Below are positions 40,213-50,008 of a DNA stretch of 64,000 bases, one piece after another (positions within the stretch are counted from its first letter, which is position 1; each line of letters starts with the position of its first letter). The stretch covers positions 218,237 through 282,236 of the forward strand of contig NZ_HG964938.1 of assembly GCF_000613245.1 (NCBI RefSeq), in the 5' to 3' direction. Under the pieces are notes generated by a model. The model had not been told where the DNA came from, searched no databases, and was given only the letters and a program-made list of their open reading frames with translations. Source of the DNA: Mycobacterium asiaticum DSM 44297. GTDB lineage: Bacteria > Actinomycetota > Actinomycetes > Mycobacteriales > Mycobacteriaceae. Position numbers and translations under genes: made by a program.

Positions 40213-43122
40213 GTGCAGACCCAGCAACCCGTCGACGGGGCGGCGACGGGTTCAGCTCATCCCGGCCATGCCGAGCGGCCGCTCATCGCCAGGACGATCC
40301 ACGCCCTCGCGGTGCCGATCATCCTGTTCTGGATCGCCGTGGTCGTCGTGCTCAGCGTGTTCGTCCCCTCGCTGGAGATAGTCGGGCAGGAGCGATCGGT
40401 GTCGCTGAGTCCGAAGGACGCGCCGTCGCTGATTGCCCTGAACCGCATCGGCCACGTCTTCAAGGAAGGCGAGACCGACAGTGTGGCGATGGTCGTCTTG
40501 GAGGGCGACAAGCCGCTGGGCGATGACGCGCACCGGTACTACGACTTGCTGATCCGCAAGCTGCGTGCCGATAAGACGCATGTGCTCAGCATCCAGGATT
40601 TCTGGGGCGACCCACTGACCGCGGCGGGCGCCCAGAGCAGCGACGGCAAGGCGGTGACCGTCCAGGTCAACCTGGCCGGCAACCAGGGCGAGCTGCTGGC
40701 CAACGAATCCGTCGCCGCCGTGCGCAAGATCGTCGACGGCACTCCCGCACCACCTGGAATCAAGGCCTACGTGACCGGCGGCGCGGCACTGGCTGCGGAC
40801 CTGCATGACAGCGGCGACAAATCCATGGCGAAAGTCACCCTGACCACGGTCGCGGTGATCCTGGTGATGCTGCTGTTCGTCTACCGGTCGCCCATCACCG
40901 TGTTCCTGCTACTGGTCACGGTCGGTGTACAGCTCTCGGCGGCGCGCGGGATAGTCGCACTGCTCGGTCACAACGAGCTCATCGGGCTGTCCACCTTTGC
41001 CGTCAGCCTGCTCACTTCGCTGGCGATCGCGGCCGGGACCGACTACGGGATCTTCATCATCGGTCGCTATCAGGAGGCCCGCCAGGCCGGTGAGGACCGC
41101 GAGTCGGCCTTCTACACCATGTACCGAGGGACAGCGCACGTCATTTTGGGCTCCGGTTTGACCATCGCCGGTGCGACGTTCTGTCTGAGCTTCACCCGAA
41201 TGCCCTACTTCCAGACCCTCGGTGTGCCCTGCGCGGTGGGAATGCTGACCGCGGTCGTCGTGGCGTTGACCCTGGGTCCCGCCGTTCTGATCGTCGGAGG
41301 CCGGTTCGGGTTCTTCGATCCCAAGCGCTTCCTGGCGGTGCGCGGCTGGCGCCGGGTCGGCACCGTGGTGGTCCGCTGGCCGCTGCCCGTGCTGGCCGCC
41401 ACCTTCGCCGTCGCCATGGTCGGGTTGCTGACGTTGCCCGGATACAAACCCAGCTACGACGACCAGGCGTACCTGCCCAGCTTCATCCCCGCCAATGAAG
41501 GATTCGCGGCAGCGAACCGGCACTTCTCCCAGGCCCGGATGAAGCCCGAGATCGTGATGATCGAGTCGGATCACGACATGCGCAACCCGGCGGACTTTTT
41601 GGTGCTGGACAAGCTGGCCAAGGGCCTCTTCCGGGTGCCGGGGATCTCGCGAGTCCAGGCCATCACCCGCCCCGACGGATTGGCCATGGAGCACACCACG
41701 ATTCCGTTCCAGGTCAGCATGTCCAACGCTGGGCAGGTACAGACGATGAAGTACCAGCGGGACCGGATGGACGACATGCGCAAGCAGGCCGACGAGATGG
41801 CCAAGACGATTTCGCTCATGCAGCGCATGTACGGCCTGATGACCCAGCTCGCCGACCAGACCCACCGCATGGTCATCGACACGGTCGAGATGCAGGAGAT
41901 CACCAACGAGTTGCGCGACCACATCGCGGATTTCGATGACTTCTGGCGCCCGGTGCGCAGTTATTTCTATTGGGAGAAACACTGTTACGACATCCCGGCC
42001 TGCTGGTCATTGCGGTCGATCTTCGACGGCCTGGACGGGCTGGACGCGATCGACGAGCGCCTTGACGTGCTGGTCGGCGACATCAAGAACCTGGACCGGT
42101 TGATGCCGCAGATGCTGTCCACCTTCCCTCCGATGATCGAGACGATGGAAAGCATGCGGGTCTCGATGCTGACCATGCACAGCACCATGTCGGGCATCTT
42201 CGACCAGATGGCCGAGATGAGCGAGAACGCCAACGCCATGGGCAAGGCCTTCGATGCCGCGAAGAACGACGATTCGTTCTACCTTCCCCCAGAAGTGTTC
42301 AAGAACAAGGACTTTCAGCGTGCGATGAATTCGTTCCTGTCCTCGGACGGGCACGCGGCGCGGTTCATCGTGCTGCATCGCAGCGACCCGGCCTCCGAGG
42401 ACGGCATCGCCAGTATCGACAAGTTGCACACCGCGGCGGAGGAGTCGCTCAAGGGCACACCGTTAGAGGACGCCAAGATCTACGTGGCCGGCATGGGCGC
42501 CGTCTTCAAAGACATCTCCGAGGGCGCCAAGTGGGACCTGGTGATCGCCGGGATCTCGTCGCTCTGTCTGATTTTCATCATCATGTTGATCCTCACCCGC
42601 GCGTTCATCGCCGCCGCGGTGATTGTGGGGACGGTCGCGATCTCGCTGGGTGCTTCGTTCGGGCTGTCCGTGCTGATGTGGCAGCACATTCTCGGTATCC
42701 CGTTGCACTGGTTGGTGATCGCCATGTCGGTGATCGTGCTGCTGGCGGTGGGGTCGGACTACAACCTGCTGTTGGTCTCGCGGTTCAAACAGGAGATCCA
42801 CGCCGGACTCAACACCGGGATCATCCGGTCCATGGGCGGCACCGGAAAGGTGGTCACCAACGCGGGATTGGTGTTCGCCTTCACGATGGGCGCCATGATC
42901 GTGGGTGACGCGCGGATGATCGGACAGGTGGGCACCACCATCGGACTGGGGCTGCTGTTCGACACGTTGATCGTGCGCGCGCTGATGACGCCTTCGATCG
43001 CCGCGCTGCTCGGTCGCTGGTTCTGGTGGCCGATCAATGTCCGGTCGCGGCCCGCCCGGCCGCGGGTACCGGTGGAGCCCAACCCGCCGGACCGTTCCCT
43101 GGTCTCCAGCGATCAGCGGTAG
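40213..43122 (+). CDS. MmpL-family RND transporter without a partner MmpS
   Basis: A ~969-residue MmpL (RND) protein with twelve transmembrane segments and two large periplasmic loops. Signs are the conserved Asp-Tyr of the proton-relay helix in AAGTDYGIFIIGRYQEARQA near residue 275, the second copy in VGSDYNLLLVSRFKQEI near 845, and the long Met-rich coiled region (residues ~500-660). AAGGAG lies six bases before GTG 40213, which is preferred over an ATG touching that site at 40207. No MmpS is nearby. It lies next to the isonitrile lipopeptide cassette and could export that lipid; this is inference. Confidence 0.92.
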   Translation: MQTQQPVDGAATGSAHPGHAERPLIARTIHALAVPIILFWIAVVVVLSVFVPSLEIVGQERSVSLSPKDAPSLIALNRIGHVFKEGETDSVAMVVLEGDKPLGDDAHRYYDLLIRKLRADKTHVLSIQDFWGDPLTAAGAQSSDGKAVTVQVNLAGNQGELLANESVAAVRKIVDGTPAPPGIKAYVTGGAALAADLHDSGDKSMAKVTLTTVAVILVMLLFVYRSPITVFLLLVTVGVQLSAARGIVALLGHNELIGLSTFAVSLLTSLAIAAGTDYGIFIIGRYQEARQAGEDRESAFYTMYRGTAHVILGSGLTIAGATFCLSFTRMPYFQTLGVPCAVGMLTAVVVALTLGPAVLIVGGRFGFFDPKRFLAVRGWRRVGTVVVRWPLPVLAATFAVAMVGLLTLPGYKPSYDDQAYLPSFIPANEGFAAANRHFSQARMKPEIVMIESDHDMRNPADFLVLDKLAKGLFRVPGISRVQAITRPDGLAMEHTTIPFQVSMSNAGQVQTMKYQRDRMDDMRKQADEMAKTISLMQRMYGLMTQLADQTHRMVIDTVEMQEITNELRDHIADFDDFWRPVRSYFYWEKHCYDIPACWSLRSIFDGLDGLDAIDERLDVLVGDIKNLDRLMPQMLSTFPPMIETMESMRVSMLTMHSTMSGIFDQMAEMSENANAMGKAFDAAKNDDSFYLPPEVFKNKDFQRAMNSFLSSDGHAARFIVLHRSDPASEDGIASIDKLHTAAEESLKGTPLEDAKIYVAGMGAVFKDISEGAKWDLVIAGISSLCLIFIIMLILTRAFIAAAVIVGTVAISLGASFGLSVLMWQHILGIPLHWLVIAMSVIVLLAVGSDYNLLLVSRFKQEIHAGLNTGIIRSMGGTGKVVTNAGLVFAFTMGAMIVGDARMIGQVGTTIGLGLLFDTLIVRALMTPSIAALLGRWFWWPINVRSRPARPRVPVEPNPPDRSLVSSDQR

Positions 43123-43129
43123 GCCAGCT

Positions 43130-43486
43130 GTGTCCAACATGCCGAAGCTGGAGGCCATCGTCGCTCGCCTCCCGGAGGCCACCCGGGTCGACATCGAGGC
43201 GTGGGGTTCTGAGCCGACCTTCCGGGTGCGCGGCAAGAACTTCGTCTTCAGCTCACCGGACGCGAGCAGCATCACCGTCAAGCTCTCCCAGGAAGAGGCC
43301 GCGGCAGTCGTTGCCACCGACGCCGACGCGGAACCTACGGGCTACGGCCTCGGTCGGCACGGTTGGGTGTCAATCCGGCTCGGGCGCAGGGTTTCGGCCG
43401 AGCGCTGGCGGGAGATCGAGGAGTGGATCCTGACCTCCTACAGCCTCGTCGCACCCAAGAAGCTGGTCAAGCAACTGGGGCTGTGA
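43130..43486 (+). CDS. MmcQ/YjbR-family DNA-binding-like protein
   Basis: A ~118-residue protein of the MmcQ/YjbR (CyaY-like fold) family: short N-terminal helix with MPKLEAIVARLPEATRVDIE, then WGSEPTFRVRGKNFVFSS and a C-terminal helix EIEEWILTSYSLVAPKKL. Function of the family is not settled. GTG 43130 or ATG 43139 are both plausible starts. It follows mmpL by 7 bases and its end overlaps the convergent nrp end by 20 bases. Confidence 0.82.
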   Translation: MSNMPKLEAIVARLPEATRVDIEAWGSEPTFRVRGKNFVFSSPDASSITVKLSQEEAAAVVATDADAEPTGYGLGRHGWVSIRLGRRVSAERWREIEEWILTSYSLVAPKKLVKQLGL

Positions 43487-46400
43487 CTGCGTCCTGAAGC
43501 AGCGGCCGCAACCCCTCTGGTGCCGCGGCGACTTCAGCAACACGTTCGACATTCAGCGCAACCGTCGGGAAATCGGCCAGGTACTCCCCGTAGGAGCGGC
43601 CACCAAGCCGCATGCCCAAACTCACCCAGGCGTCCAGCACCGACCATCGCCGTGGATTGGCTACGGCCCAGTCGCTTTCGTCCAGACGGTTCTTCCATTG
43701 CACGACCTCGGTTTCCGCACAACCGAATTCGGTGAGCAGCCCGGCGTAGGCCACCCGCTCCCCCGTCACCACGGTGATGCCGCGACCCAGCGCAGCCGGC
43801 CCACCCAGCTCCGGAACCAATCCCAGGATCGCGTGGGCGGCGGCGTGTCCGGTGGTGAGCTCTTCTGTCAGGTTCACCGCGGGATAGGCGCCCAGAGTCA
43901 CACAGGCGTCGATCAGGGAGACCAAAATGTCGGCGCTGGTGGCTAATTGCCGGTCAATCCCCAGCACCCTCGGCAGTCGCACGATGGTGTAATCGAGTGT
44001 GCTCGGTGCGGCCGACACCACCAGTTCCGCCAGCGACTTGGACGCCGCGTACGGGTAGGGCGACGTGCCGGGGTCGGTGACCACCGTCGCGTCAACCTGT
44101 GCATTGACGACGTAGGTGGACAGATGCACCAGTCTGGCGCCATGCTGAACGCACGAATCCACCAGCACGCGAACAAAGTTGACGTTCGCCGGTCGGAGAT
44201 CGCGGTAGGGCACGACCACGTTGGTGTTCCCGACGCAGTTCACGACGGTTCGAGCGCCGGTGTCGCGGATCAGCGTGTCGAGTTCCTCAGGGCCGGGTTC
44301 GGCGCTCAGACGCCGGGTCCACACGCCGTCGATGCGTTGCAGATCGGTCCACGGTGCGTGCTCGGGCAGCTCGGACCTGGTGGCGAAGACCACGTCAGGA
44401 CACGGCGTCCCGGACTGTTTCAGGTCGAGAACCGCCCGCGCGAATCCGGTGCCGAGAATCCCGGATGCCCCGAGTACCAGGATGGTGTCCCGTTTGGCAT
44501 TGTCGCTCAACGCTTTTGGGTGTTCCGGTGGGTATGCCGCCGCGAGGTCGTCCGCTATCTCGGCCGCGGTCGCGCCGTCCATCCACTCGCCGGCGGGCAG
44601 CATCCGTGCCAGGTTGGCGGCCGTGTCGGCGCTGATCAGATCCAGGATGGTGAGGTGCCGGTTCAGGTATCTGCGCGTGTCGGGCAGGATCCGGATCAAA
44701 TCCAGCGAACCGACGCCGGCGTCGAGTAACGACGAGTCCGCCGCCAGATCGGCGCCCAGGTGACGGCTCCAGATCTGAGCGAGTCCGGCCGCGCCGGAAT
44801 CGGCATGGGCCGCGCCCGGCAGGGCATCCGCCGAGCCCGGCAACATCCGCAGCTTCGCGCTGTCTACCTTGCCGCTGGGCTTGCGGGGGATGTTCGGCAC
44901 GGCGACGACGAAAAACGAAGGCACCCCCAGTCTCGTCAGGACACAGCGGATGCGTGCGGCCGTGGCGGTGTCCGCACCGTCTGTGCGGCTTCGCTGCGTC
45001 TGGAACCACACCCCGAGTCTTCCGTCGCACAATTCGACGGCGACATCGGATACCGCGGGATCCTCGGTGATGCGTCGGCTCACGTCGGCGATATCGACCC
45101 GCTTACCGGAGATCTTGACCAGCGCGTCTTTTCGTCCGGCGAAGACCGGATGACCCTCATCGTCGGCGGTCACCCGGTCAGCGGTGGCGAACGCCCGATA
45201 CCGCGAACCGTCCACGGCGGTCACGGTGCCGAAGCCGCCGCCGTCAATGCCGAGATAGCCCGTTGCGACCAGGTCACCGACAATGACGATCTCACCGAAC
45301 GCGACGAACATTGACTCAGCCACCAGCGGCCGGCCCACCCGGCGCCGGGCGGGGTCGCCGGTGGCAGCGGTGATAGGCAGATAGCTGGACACCACGGTGG
45401 TTTCCGTCGGGCCATAGCTGGAAACGAGCGAGATCTCTCGCTCGCCCGGTGCCGCGACCCATTTGTCGACGGCGCGCGGGCGTACGGCTTCCCCGCCGAT
45501 CACGATCTGCCGCACGCTCGAGCGGCGGATGATGTCGACCACCTCGCGGTCCTCGGACAGTAGCTGCCATACGGCAGTCGGCAGGTCGACTACGGTCACG
45601 TTCTCGGCGGCTATGTCGGCTGCCAGCGCGGTAATGTCACCGGACTTCATGGCTGCGGTCCGGCGTAGCTGCGCTCCGCAGGCCGCCGCGCCGAAGATCT
45701 CTTCGACGCTGATGTCGGATGTCAGTGGGGCGCATTGCAGGATGCGGTCCGCTGTGCCCCATCCGTATGCCCGTGCGACCGCGGCGCAGAACAGCGCCAG
45801 CGACCCATGGGTGACGTGGACGAGCTTGGGTGTCCCGGTGGTCCCGGAGGTTGGCATGACGTAGGCGGTCCTGGCCGACAACCGGGCATCCCTTGCCACC
45901 AGCTCGACACGTCCGTCGACAAGCTCGCGGTCGTTCTCGTCGGCGGTCGCCGCGGTCAACGTTGCCGCGGCGATTTCGACCACGTGCACCGAGATATCGT
46001 CGATGTGCTCGGCAATCGCGCTGGCCCGCAACGGCATCTCGTCTCCGCTGTTGCAGACGCTGTATCCGCAACCGGCGAGGTGGCACGCGATCAGCAGGTC
46101 GATGGTCCGGTCCGTGTCGTCGTCGCAGCAGACCACGATGTCGCCGGGCACCACACCGTTGCGGACCAGCCAGGCGAGCCAGGCCTGCACATCAGGGCGA
46201 CTGGCCAATATCCCGCGGGCACCTGCCGGCGAGTTCAGAAACCAGGCCGGTACGGCCGGCGGTTCGGGCCGGAACGCCGCCCCGCTGCGGCGGTAGGCCC
46301 CGTCCGGGTCGATGCGCAACCACTCGTCGACCACCGTGGCAATCGGCTGTTCCCACGACGCCGCCATTGACTCCAGCGCGTCGCCGATGCGTGCGGCGAC

Positions 46401-47621
46401 GCCGCGATATGCCTTGTCCGCGGACCGATCCGCCCTGTCCCAGATGGCCACCCGCAGCATGCCTTCGTTCTCGTCCAGCACACTGGCCACGGTCATACCC
46501 TCGACCGGACCGATATCCGTGGCGATCGGCGTTTCGGACAGGTACCGGCGCAGGCTGGGCGCACACGCCCCGCGGATGAAATTGAGGGTCAACGTCTCTA
46601 CCTGTGTGGTCCGGTTGATCGCGAAATACATACGGCGGAAATGCTCTTCACGAAGCCACCGCCGCCGGACGGCCCTGACGTAGCCTCGGTCGAGCGTGTT
46701 GACGAGATCGGCTACCGAGGCGAACGGGGAGAATCGGACCGGGTGCGCGACGGAGTTGACCAGACAGGTCGCAACATCCAGTTCCGGATCACCGAACCGG
46801 TTATCCACCGCGTGTACCAGTAGGTTGTCGGTGCTCTGCCGGAGGCTGGAAAACACCCCGACGGCCGCCGCGGCCACCAGCACGTTGAGCGGGACCTGCT
46901 TGTCCTCTGAGAGAGCTCGGATAGCGGCAAAGGCGTTGCCGGACAGGGTGACTGACTCACGCAGGACACCCTTGGCGGCCGCCCCGTGCGGTTCATCCGA
47001 GCCGGAATTGTGCAGGCCGCGGCGCGCATCGTCGGTGAGCTCACGTTGCACCACAGGCCCGACGCGTTGCAGCGCCTCGTCAACCTTGGCCGCCTCACGT
47101 CGGTGGGCCGCCGCCAGTCTGGTCAAACCCTCGGTAACGCTGGCGTTTTCACTACCGGCGTCCGCCAGATGCCGAGCCAGGTCATTCTCGATGATCCCGG
47201 TGGCGCCACCGTCGAGCAGGATGTGATGGGTGTGGGCGTCAAGACCGGACACGTGGCCGTCGTTCGTGGTCCAAACGGTGTAGCGGACTAGTGGCTTGTC
47301 CACAATGCCCGAGGACCAGGAGCGGGTGATGTCGTCGGCGCACCGGGCGGTGTCCGCGTCATCGACCGACCGCACCCGGACGATGTCACCGGTGCGCAGG
47401 CGCGGTGTCAGTTCGGGATAATCGGTGCCGGCGGATTCGAGAATGCAGAGTTGCACGGGATTTTCGGAGATCGTGGCGTGCAGGGCGGCCAAGAACCCGG
47501 GCAGCGGCAGCGGATGGAACCGGTAGGTCTTGCCGATCAGATACAGCGCGGGATCACTGTCCTGCAGCACCCCGTTGTAGAGGTTCCGCTGCGATCTGCT
47601 CAACGGGATTCGCGTGATCAC
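43467..47621 (-). CDS. nrp: Single-module nonribosomal peptide synthetase (C-A-T-R) of the isonitrile lipopeptide cluster
   Basis: A 1384-residue NRPS. Domain order: condensation (HHILLDG at residues 132-138, intact), adenylation (A3 PTSGTTGTPKLVHVT ~590, A5 SSYGPTETT ~735, A8 GRKDALVKISGKRVD ~830, A10 PRKPSGKVDSAK ~915), carrier (GVGSLDLI, Ser ~972), and a terminal NADPH thioester reductase (LVLGASGILGTG ~1047, YPYAASK ~1190) that releases an aldehyde or alcohol. M. tuberculosis Rv0101 has two modules and ~2512 residues, so this is half-size yet complete, like the Streptomyces ScoA. It is the last gene of the operon, GTGA-coupled to the carrier protein. Confidence 0.93.
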   Translation of the reverse strand: MITRIPLSRSQRNLYNGVLQDSDPALYLIGKTYRFHPLPLPGFLAALHATISENPVQLCILESAGTDYPELTPRLRTGDIVRVRSVDDADTARCADDITRSWSSGIVDKPLVRYTVWTTNDGHVSGLDAHTHHILLDGGATGIIENDLARHLADAGSENASVTEGLTRLAAAHRREAAKVDEALQRVGPVVQRELTDDARRGLHNSGSDEPHGAAAKGVLRESVTLSGNAFAAIRALSEDKQVPLNVLVAAAAVGVFSSLRQSTDNLLVHAVDNRFGDPELDVATCLVNSVAHPVRFSPFASVADLVNTLDRGYVRAVRRRWLREEHFRRMYFAINRTTQVETLTLNFIRGACAPSLRRYLSETPIATDIGPVEGMTVASVLDENEGMLRVAIWDRADRSADKAYRGVAARIGDALESMAASWEQPIATVVDEWLRIDPDGAYRRSGAAFRPEPPAVPAWFLNSPAGARGILASRPDVQAWLAWLVRNGVVPGDIVVCCDDDTDRTIDLLIACHLAGCGYSVCNSGDEMPLRASAIAEHIDDISVHVVEIAAATLTAATADENDRELVDGRVELVARDARLSARTAYVMPTSGTTGTPKLVHVTHGSLALFCAAVARAYGWGTADRILQCAPLTSDISVEEIFGAAACGAQLRRTAAMKSGDITALAADIAAENVTVVDLPTAVWQLLSEDREVVDIIRRSSVRQIVIGGEAVRPRAVDKWVAAPGEREISLVSSYGPTETTVVSSYLPITAATGDPARRRVGRPLVAESMFVAFGEIVIVGDLVATGYLGIDGGGFGTVTAVDGSRYRAFATADRVTADDEGHPVFAGRKDALVKISGKRVDIADVSRRITEDPAVSDVAVELCDGRLGVWFQTQRSRTDGADTATAARIRCVLTRLGVPSFFVVAVPNIPRKPSGKVDSAKLRMLPGSADALPGAAHADSGAAGLAQIWSRHLGADLAADSSLLDAGVGSLDLIRILPDTRRYLNRHLTILDLISADTAANLARMLPAGEWMDGATAAEIADDLAAAYPPEHPKALSDNAKRDTILVLGASGILGTGFARAVLDLKQSGTPCPDVVFATRSELPEHAPWTDLQRIDGVWTRRLSAEPGPEELDTLIRDTGARTVVNCVGNTNVVVPYRDLRPANVNFVRVLVDSCVQHGARLVHLSTYVVNAQVDATVVTDPGTSPYPYAASKSLAELVVSAAPSTLDYTIVRLPRVLGIDRQLATSADILVSLIDACVTLGAYPAVNLTEELTTGHAAAHAILGLVPELGGPAALGRGITVVTGERVAYAGLLTEFGCAETEVVQWKNRLDESDWAVANPRRWSVLDAWVSLGMRLGGRSYGEYLADFPTVALNVERVAEVAAAPEGLRPLLQDAVTAPVA

Positions 47622-47857
47622 CCCAGGCCTCCGGTCAATTCCCGAACCCAGCCCGCGATCGACAGATCTTCCGCCAGTCGCGCCGGCACCTCGGATTCGC
47701 GGTTCACCCCAAGCTGTTTCATCAGCAGGACGAACCGTACCGAGTCCAGTCCGAGGTCTCGCAGATCCGTGGCATCCCCGTCGAACAGATCGGTCTCGTC
47801 GATGTAGAGGACCTCACAGACGGCGGTGACAATCTTTTCCCGCACCACCTCAACCAC
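47618..47857 (-). CDS. Acyl carrier protein of the isonitrile lipopeptide cluster (Rv0100-like)
   Basis: A 79-residue acyl carrier protein with the phosphopantetheine Ser in LRDLGLDSVRFVLLMKQLG near residue 40. It should carry the fatty acyl chain from FadD10 to the NRPS condensation domain, including the isonitrile-forming steps. It overlaps fadD10 by 8 bases upstream and nrp by 4 bases downstream, so production of the three proteins is coupled. GTG start. Confidence 0.93.
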   Translation of the reverse strand: MVEVVREKIVTAVCEVLYIDETDLFDGDATDLRDLGLDSVRFVLLMKQLGVNRESEVPARLAEDLSIAGWVRELTGGLG

Positions 47858-49415
47858 GAGCGTCGACTCCGACCATTTCGATGCCAGCCTGCGCGGCCAG
47901 CGACGCCCGCATCACCTTGCCGGACTGGGTGCGCGGAATGGCGGTGACGATGGCTATCGTCGACGGTCGTGCCGCCGACTCCGACTCCTGCCGGAAGTGA
48001 GCCGCGATCGCCTGCTTGAGCTTTCGCGTCTGCGTCTCGTCCAGGTCCGCCGACGGGACGACGGCCAAACCCACCAGCGCGCCGAACTCTTGATCGGCGA
48101 TTTCATAGCAGGCCGCCTCCCGCACCCCGGGCACGGCTTCGGCAATACGGTCGACCTCATCGGGCGCAACGTTCACACCGCCGGAGATGATCATTTCCGA
48201 CGACCTGCCCTTGATGTAGAAGAAGCCGTCCTCGCGTTGTTCAAGCAAATCCCCGGTGTTCACCCAGCCATCCACCAGCACCTCATCGGTGCGTTGCGGA
48301 TTGTTCCAGTACCCCAGCATGTTTGCCGGTGATTTGATCCACAGGGTCCCGGAGGAGGCGGGACGGCCGTCGGCGGCAACGAGTCGAACCTGCACGCCGG
48401 GGTATGGGCGTCCCACCGCACCTTCCTCGATCTTGCTGATCGATCCCTCGTCGGTCGGGAGACACAGTGCGGTGCAGCCGGTTTCGCTGAGGCCGTAAAC
48501 CTGCGCGGTGCGAATGCCCATGGCTTCGATGGCTCGCACGTCGGCCGCGATCGCTCGTGAGCCGCCGTATCCGACCAGCCGCAGCGACGGGACCTTGGCA
48601 TCGCCGGCCTTCAGTTCGGCGATCAGTTTGGCCAGCAGGGTGGGAACCAGGCATGTGGTGGCCACCTCGTGCGCGGTGAGAATCTCCAGAAGCGAAGTCG
48701 TGTTCTCGCCGCCGGTGACACACAGACCGCCCCGCATCAGGCAGGTGAAGATCCACCACAGTCCGCCGATATGTGTGGCCGGCAGTGGCGAGTAGGTCGT
48801 TTCACCGTCGACCCAGGTCACCCAGTTCAACCCGGCTTCCCGCAGAATGTCCGGGATCGCAAAGAAGGTGCGGTTGGCAAGCAACACGGCCTTGGGTTCG
48901 CCGGTCGTGCCGCTGGTGAAAATCATCGCCAGTGGATCGTCGGCGCCCCGCTCCGGGAACGGCGTATCGGTGTCCGGTACCGGCCCGGTGCTTTGCACGC
49001 CGTCGGTCACGTCGACCGGGATCGACGGTATCGACCGCAGCGTGTCCGGCAGATCGGCGGTGCCGGTCCTGCTCCCGGGCGCGACGAGAATCGCGCTCGG
49101 GGCAGTGATTTGACCGAACCGCCCAATGGTCGCCGAAGGGAGATTGCCGTCAGCCATGACGGCGATCGCGCCGACCCTGGCGCAAGCCAGGACGGACAGG
49201 TACGTCTCGGGCCCGTTGTCCGAGATGACGAGCACCCGAGCGCCCGGCGAAACCGAGGCCGCACGCAGGGTCGTGGCAAGCCGGTTCACCTCGGCGACCA
49301 GTTCGCCGTACCGGAGCGTGCTGCGGCCGTTGCACCGACGCAGTGCGATGGCATCGGGCCGCTGCCGCGCCTGTGCGACAACACGCTCCAGCACGGTGGA
49401 CGGTAATTGCGTCAT
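47850..49415 (-). CDS. fadD10: Fatty acyl-AMP ligase FadD10-like
   Basis: A 521-residue ANL enzyme (FadD10 of M. tuberculosis has ~540). Visible motifs: AMIFTSGTTGEPKAVLLANR near residue 165, AQVYGLSETGC near 310, YIKGRSSEMIISGGVNVAPD near 398 and C-terminal PRTQSGKVMR near 505. In INLP clusters this protein makes an acyl-AMP and loads it onto the carrier protein, not onto CoA. It starts 29 bases after fcoT. Confidence 0.93.
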   Translation of the reverse strand: MTQLPSTVLERVVAQARQRPDAIALRRCNGRSTLRYGELVAEVNRLATTLRAASVSPGARVLVISDNGPETYLSVLACARVGAIAVMADGNLPSATIGRFGQITAPSAILVAPGSRTGTADLPDTLRSIPSIPVDVTDGVQSTGPVPDTDTPFPERGADDPLAMIFTSGTTGEPKAVLLANRTFFAIPDILREAGLNWVTWVDGETTYSPLPATHIGGLWWIFTCLMRGGLCVTGGENTTSLLEILTAHEVATTCLVPTLLAKLIAELKAGDAKVPSLRLVGYGGSRAIAADVRAIEAMGIRTAQVYGLSETGCTALCLPTDEGSISKIEEGAVGRPYPGVQVRLVAADGRPASSGTLWIKSPANMLGYWNNPQRTDEVLVDGWVNTGDLLEQREDGFFYIKGRSSEMIISGGVNVAPDEVDRIAEAVPGVREAACYEIADQEFGALVGLAVVPSADLDETQTRKLKQAIAAHFRQESESAARPSTIAIVTAIPRTQSGKVMRASLAAQAGIEMVGVDARG

Positions 49416-49444
49416 GACTTCCTAACTTCTTTCCTGCCAGCCGG

Positions 49445-50008
49445 TTACGGGATGTTGAGGGCGGCTAGTTCGACCTCAGCGGTCGCCGCCCCACCGAACT
49501 CGTCCCAGAACTCGATCGCACACGGGACCGAGAGGTAGCGCAGTGACCGCTCCATGACCTTGAAGTTCTGACACAACAGGCGGGCGGAGAACTTCTGGGC
49601 GTGAATCGGCCTTCTGAAGCGCGACGACGTGTTCTTGATCAGCATGCTCGGCAGCTGCAGGTCGAAATAGTCGGAGATCGACCAGCCGCGCAGCACCGGA
49701 ATTTCCTCGTTGAGAACCGCCGGCGCAAAGGCGCAATATGCGAGTTGGTTGAAACACATCACCAACTCGACCGCATTGAAGTGGCCCGTGCTCCGGATGT
49801 AGGCCGGCTCACTGATGCTGAAGTTCCCATATGCCAACACCGAATCGGCGGTCGCCTTGTACGACGCGTCGATCAAATAGCGGCACCCTTTGTACGCGTA
49901 CGGCTCGAGCACTCTGGCGAGGAGGTGCTCCTCGATGGGGCCGGTGTCGGTGATATCCGCGAACTCCGTGCGGGTTTGGGCAGAAGGGGACAAAACGATG
50001 GTACTCAT
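49445..50008 (-). CDS. fcoT: FcoT-type hot-dog thioesterase/lyase of the isonitrile lipopeptide cluster (Rv0098-like)
   Basis: A 187-residue hot-dog protein, close to the 183 of M. tuberculosis FcoT. Recognisable stretches include LLARVLEPYAYKGCRYLIDA, SISEPAYIRSTGHFNAVELV and IEFWDEFGGAATAEVEL. FcoT was described as an acyl-CoA thioesterase; in Streptomyces the homologous ScoD adds glycine to an unsaturated acyl-ACP and releases it, the step before isonitrile formation. The ATG (50006-50008) overlaps the TGA of the upstream oxidase (ATGA). A longer frame upstream is rejected because of this coupling. Confidence 0.92.
   Translation of the reverse strand: MSTIVLSPSAQTRTEFADITDTGPIEEHLLARVLEPYAYKGCRYLIDASYKATADSVLAYGNFSISEPAYIRSTGHFNAVELVMCFNQLAYCAFAPAVLNEEIPVLRGWSISDYFDLQLPSMLIKNTSSRFRRPIHAQKFSARLLCQNFKVMERSLRYLSVPCAIEFWDEFGGAATAEVELAALNIP

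Noticed and set aside
41205..41982. Minus-strand frames inside mmpL
   Set aside because: Antisense to a full-length MmpL with intact transport motifs.
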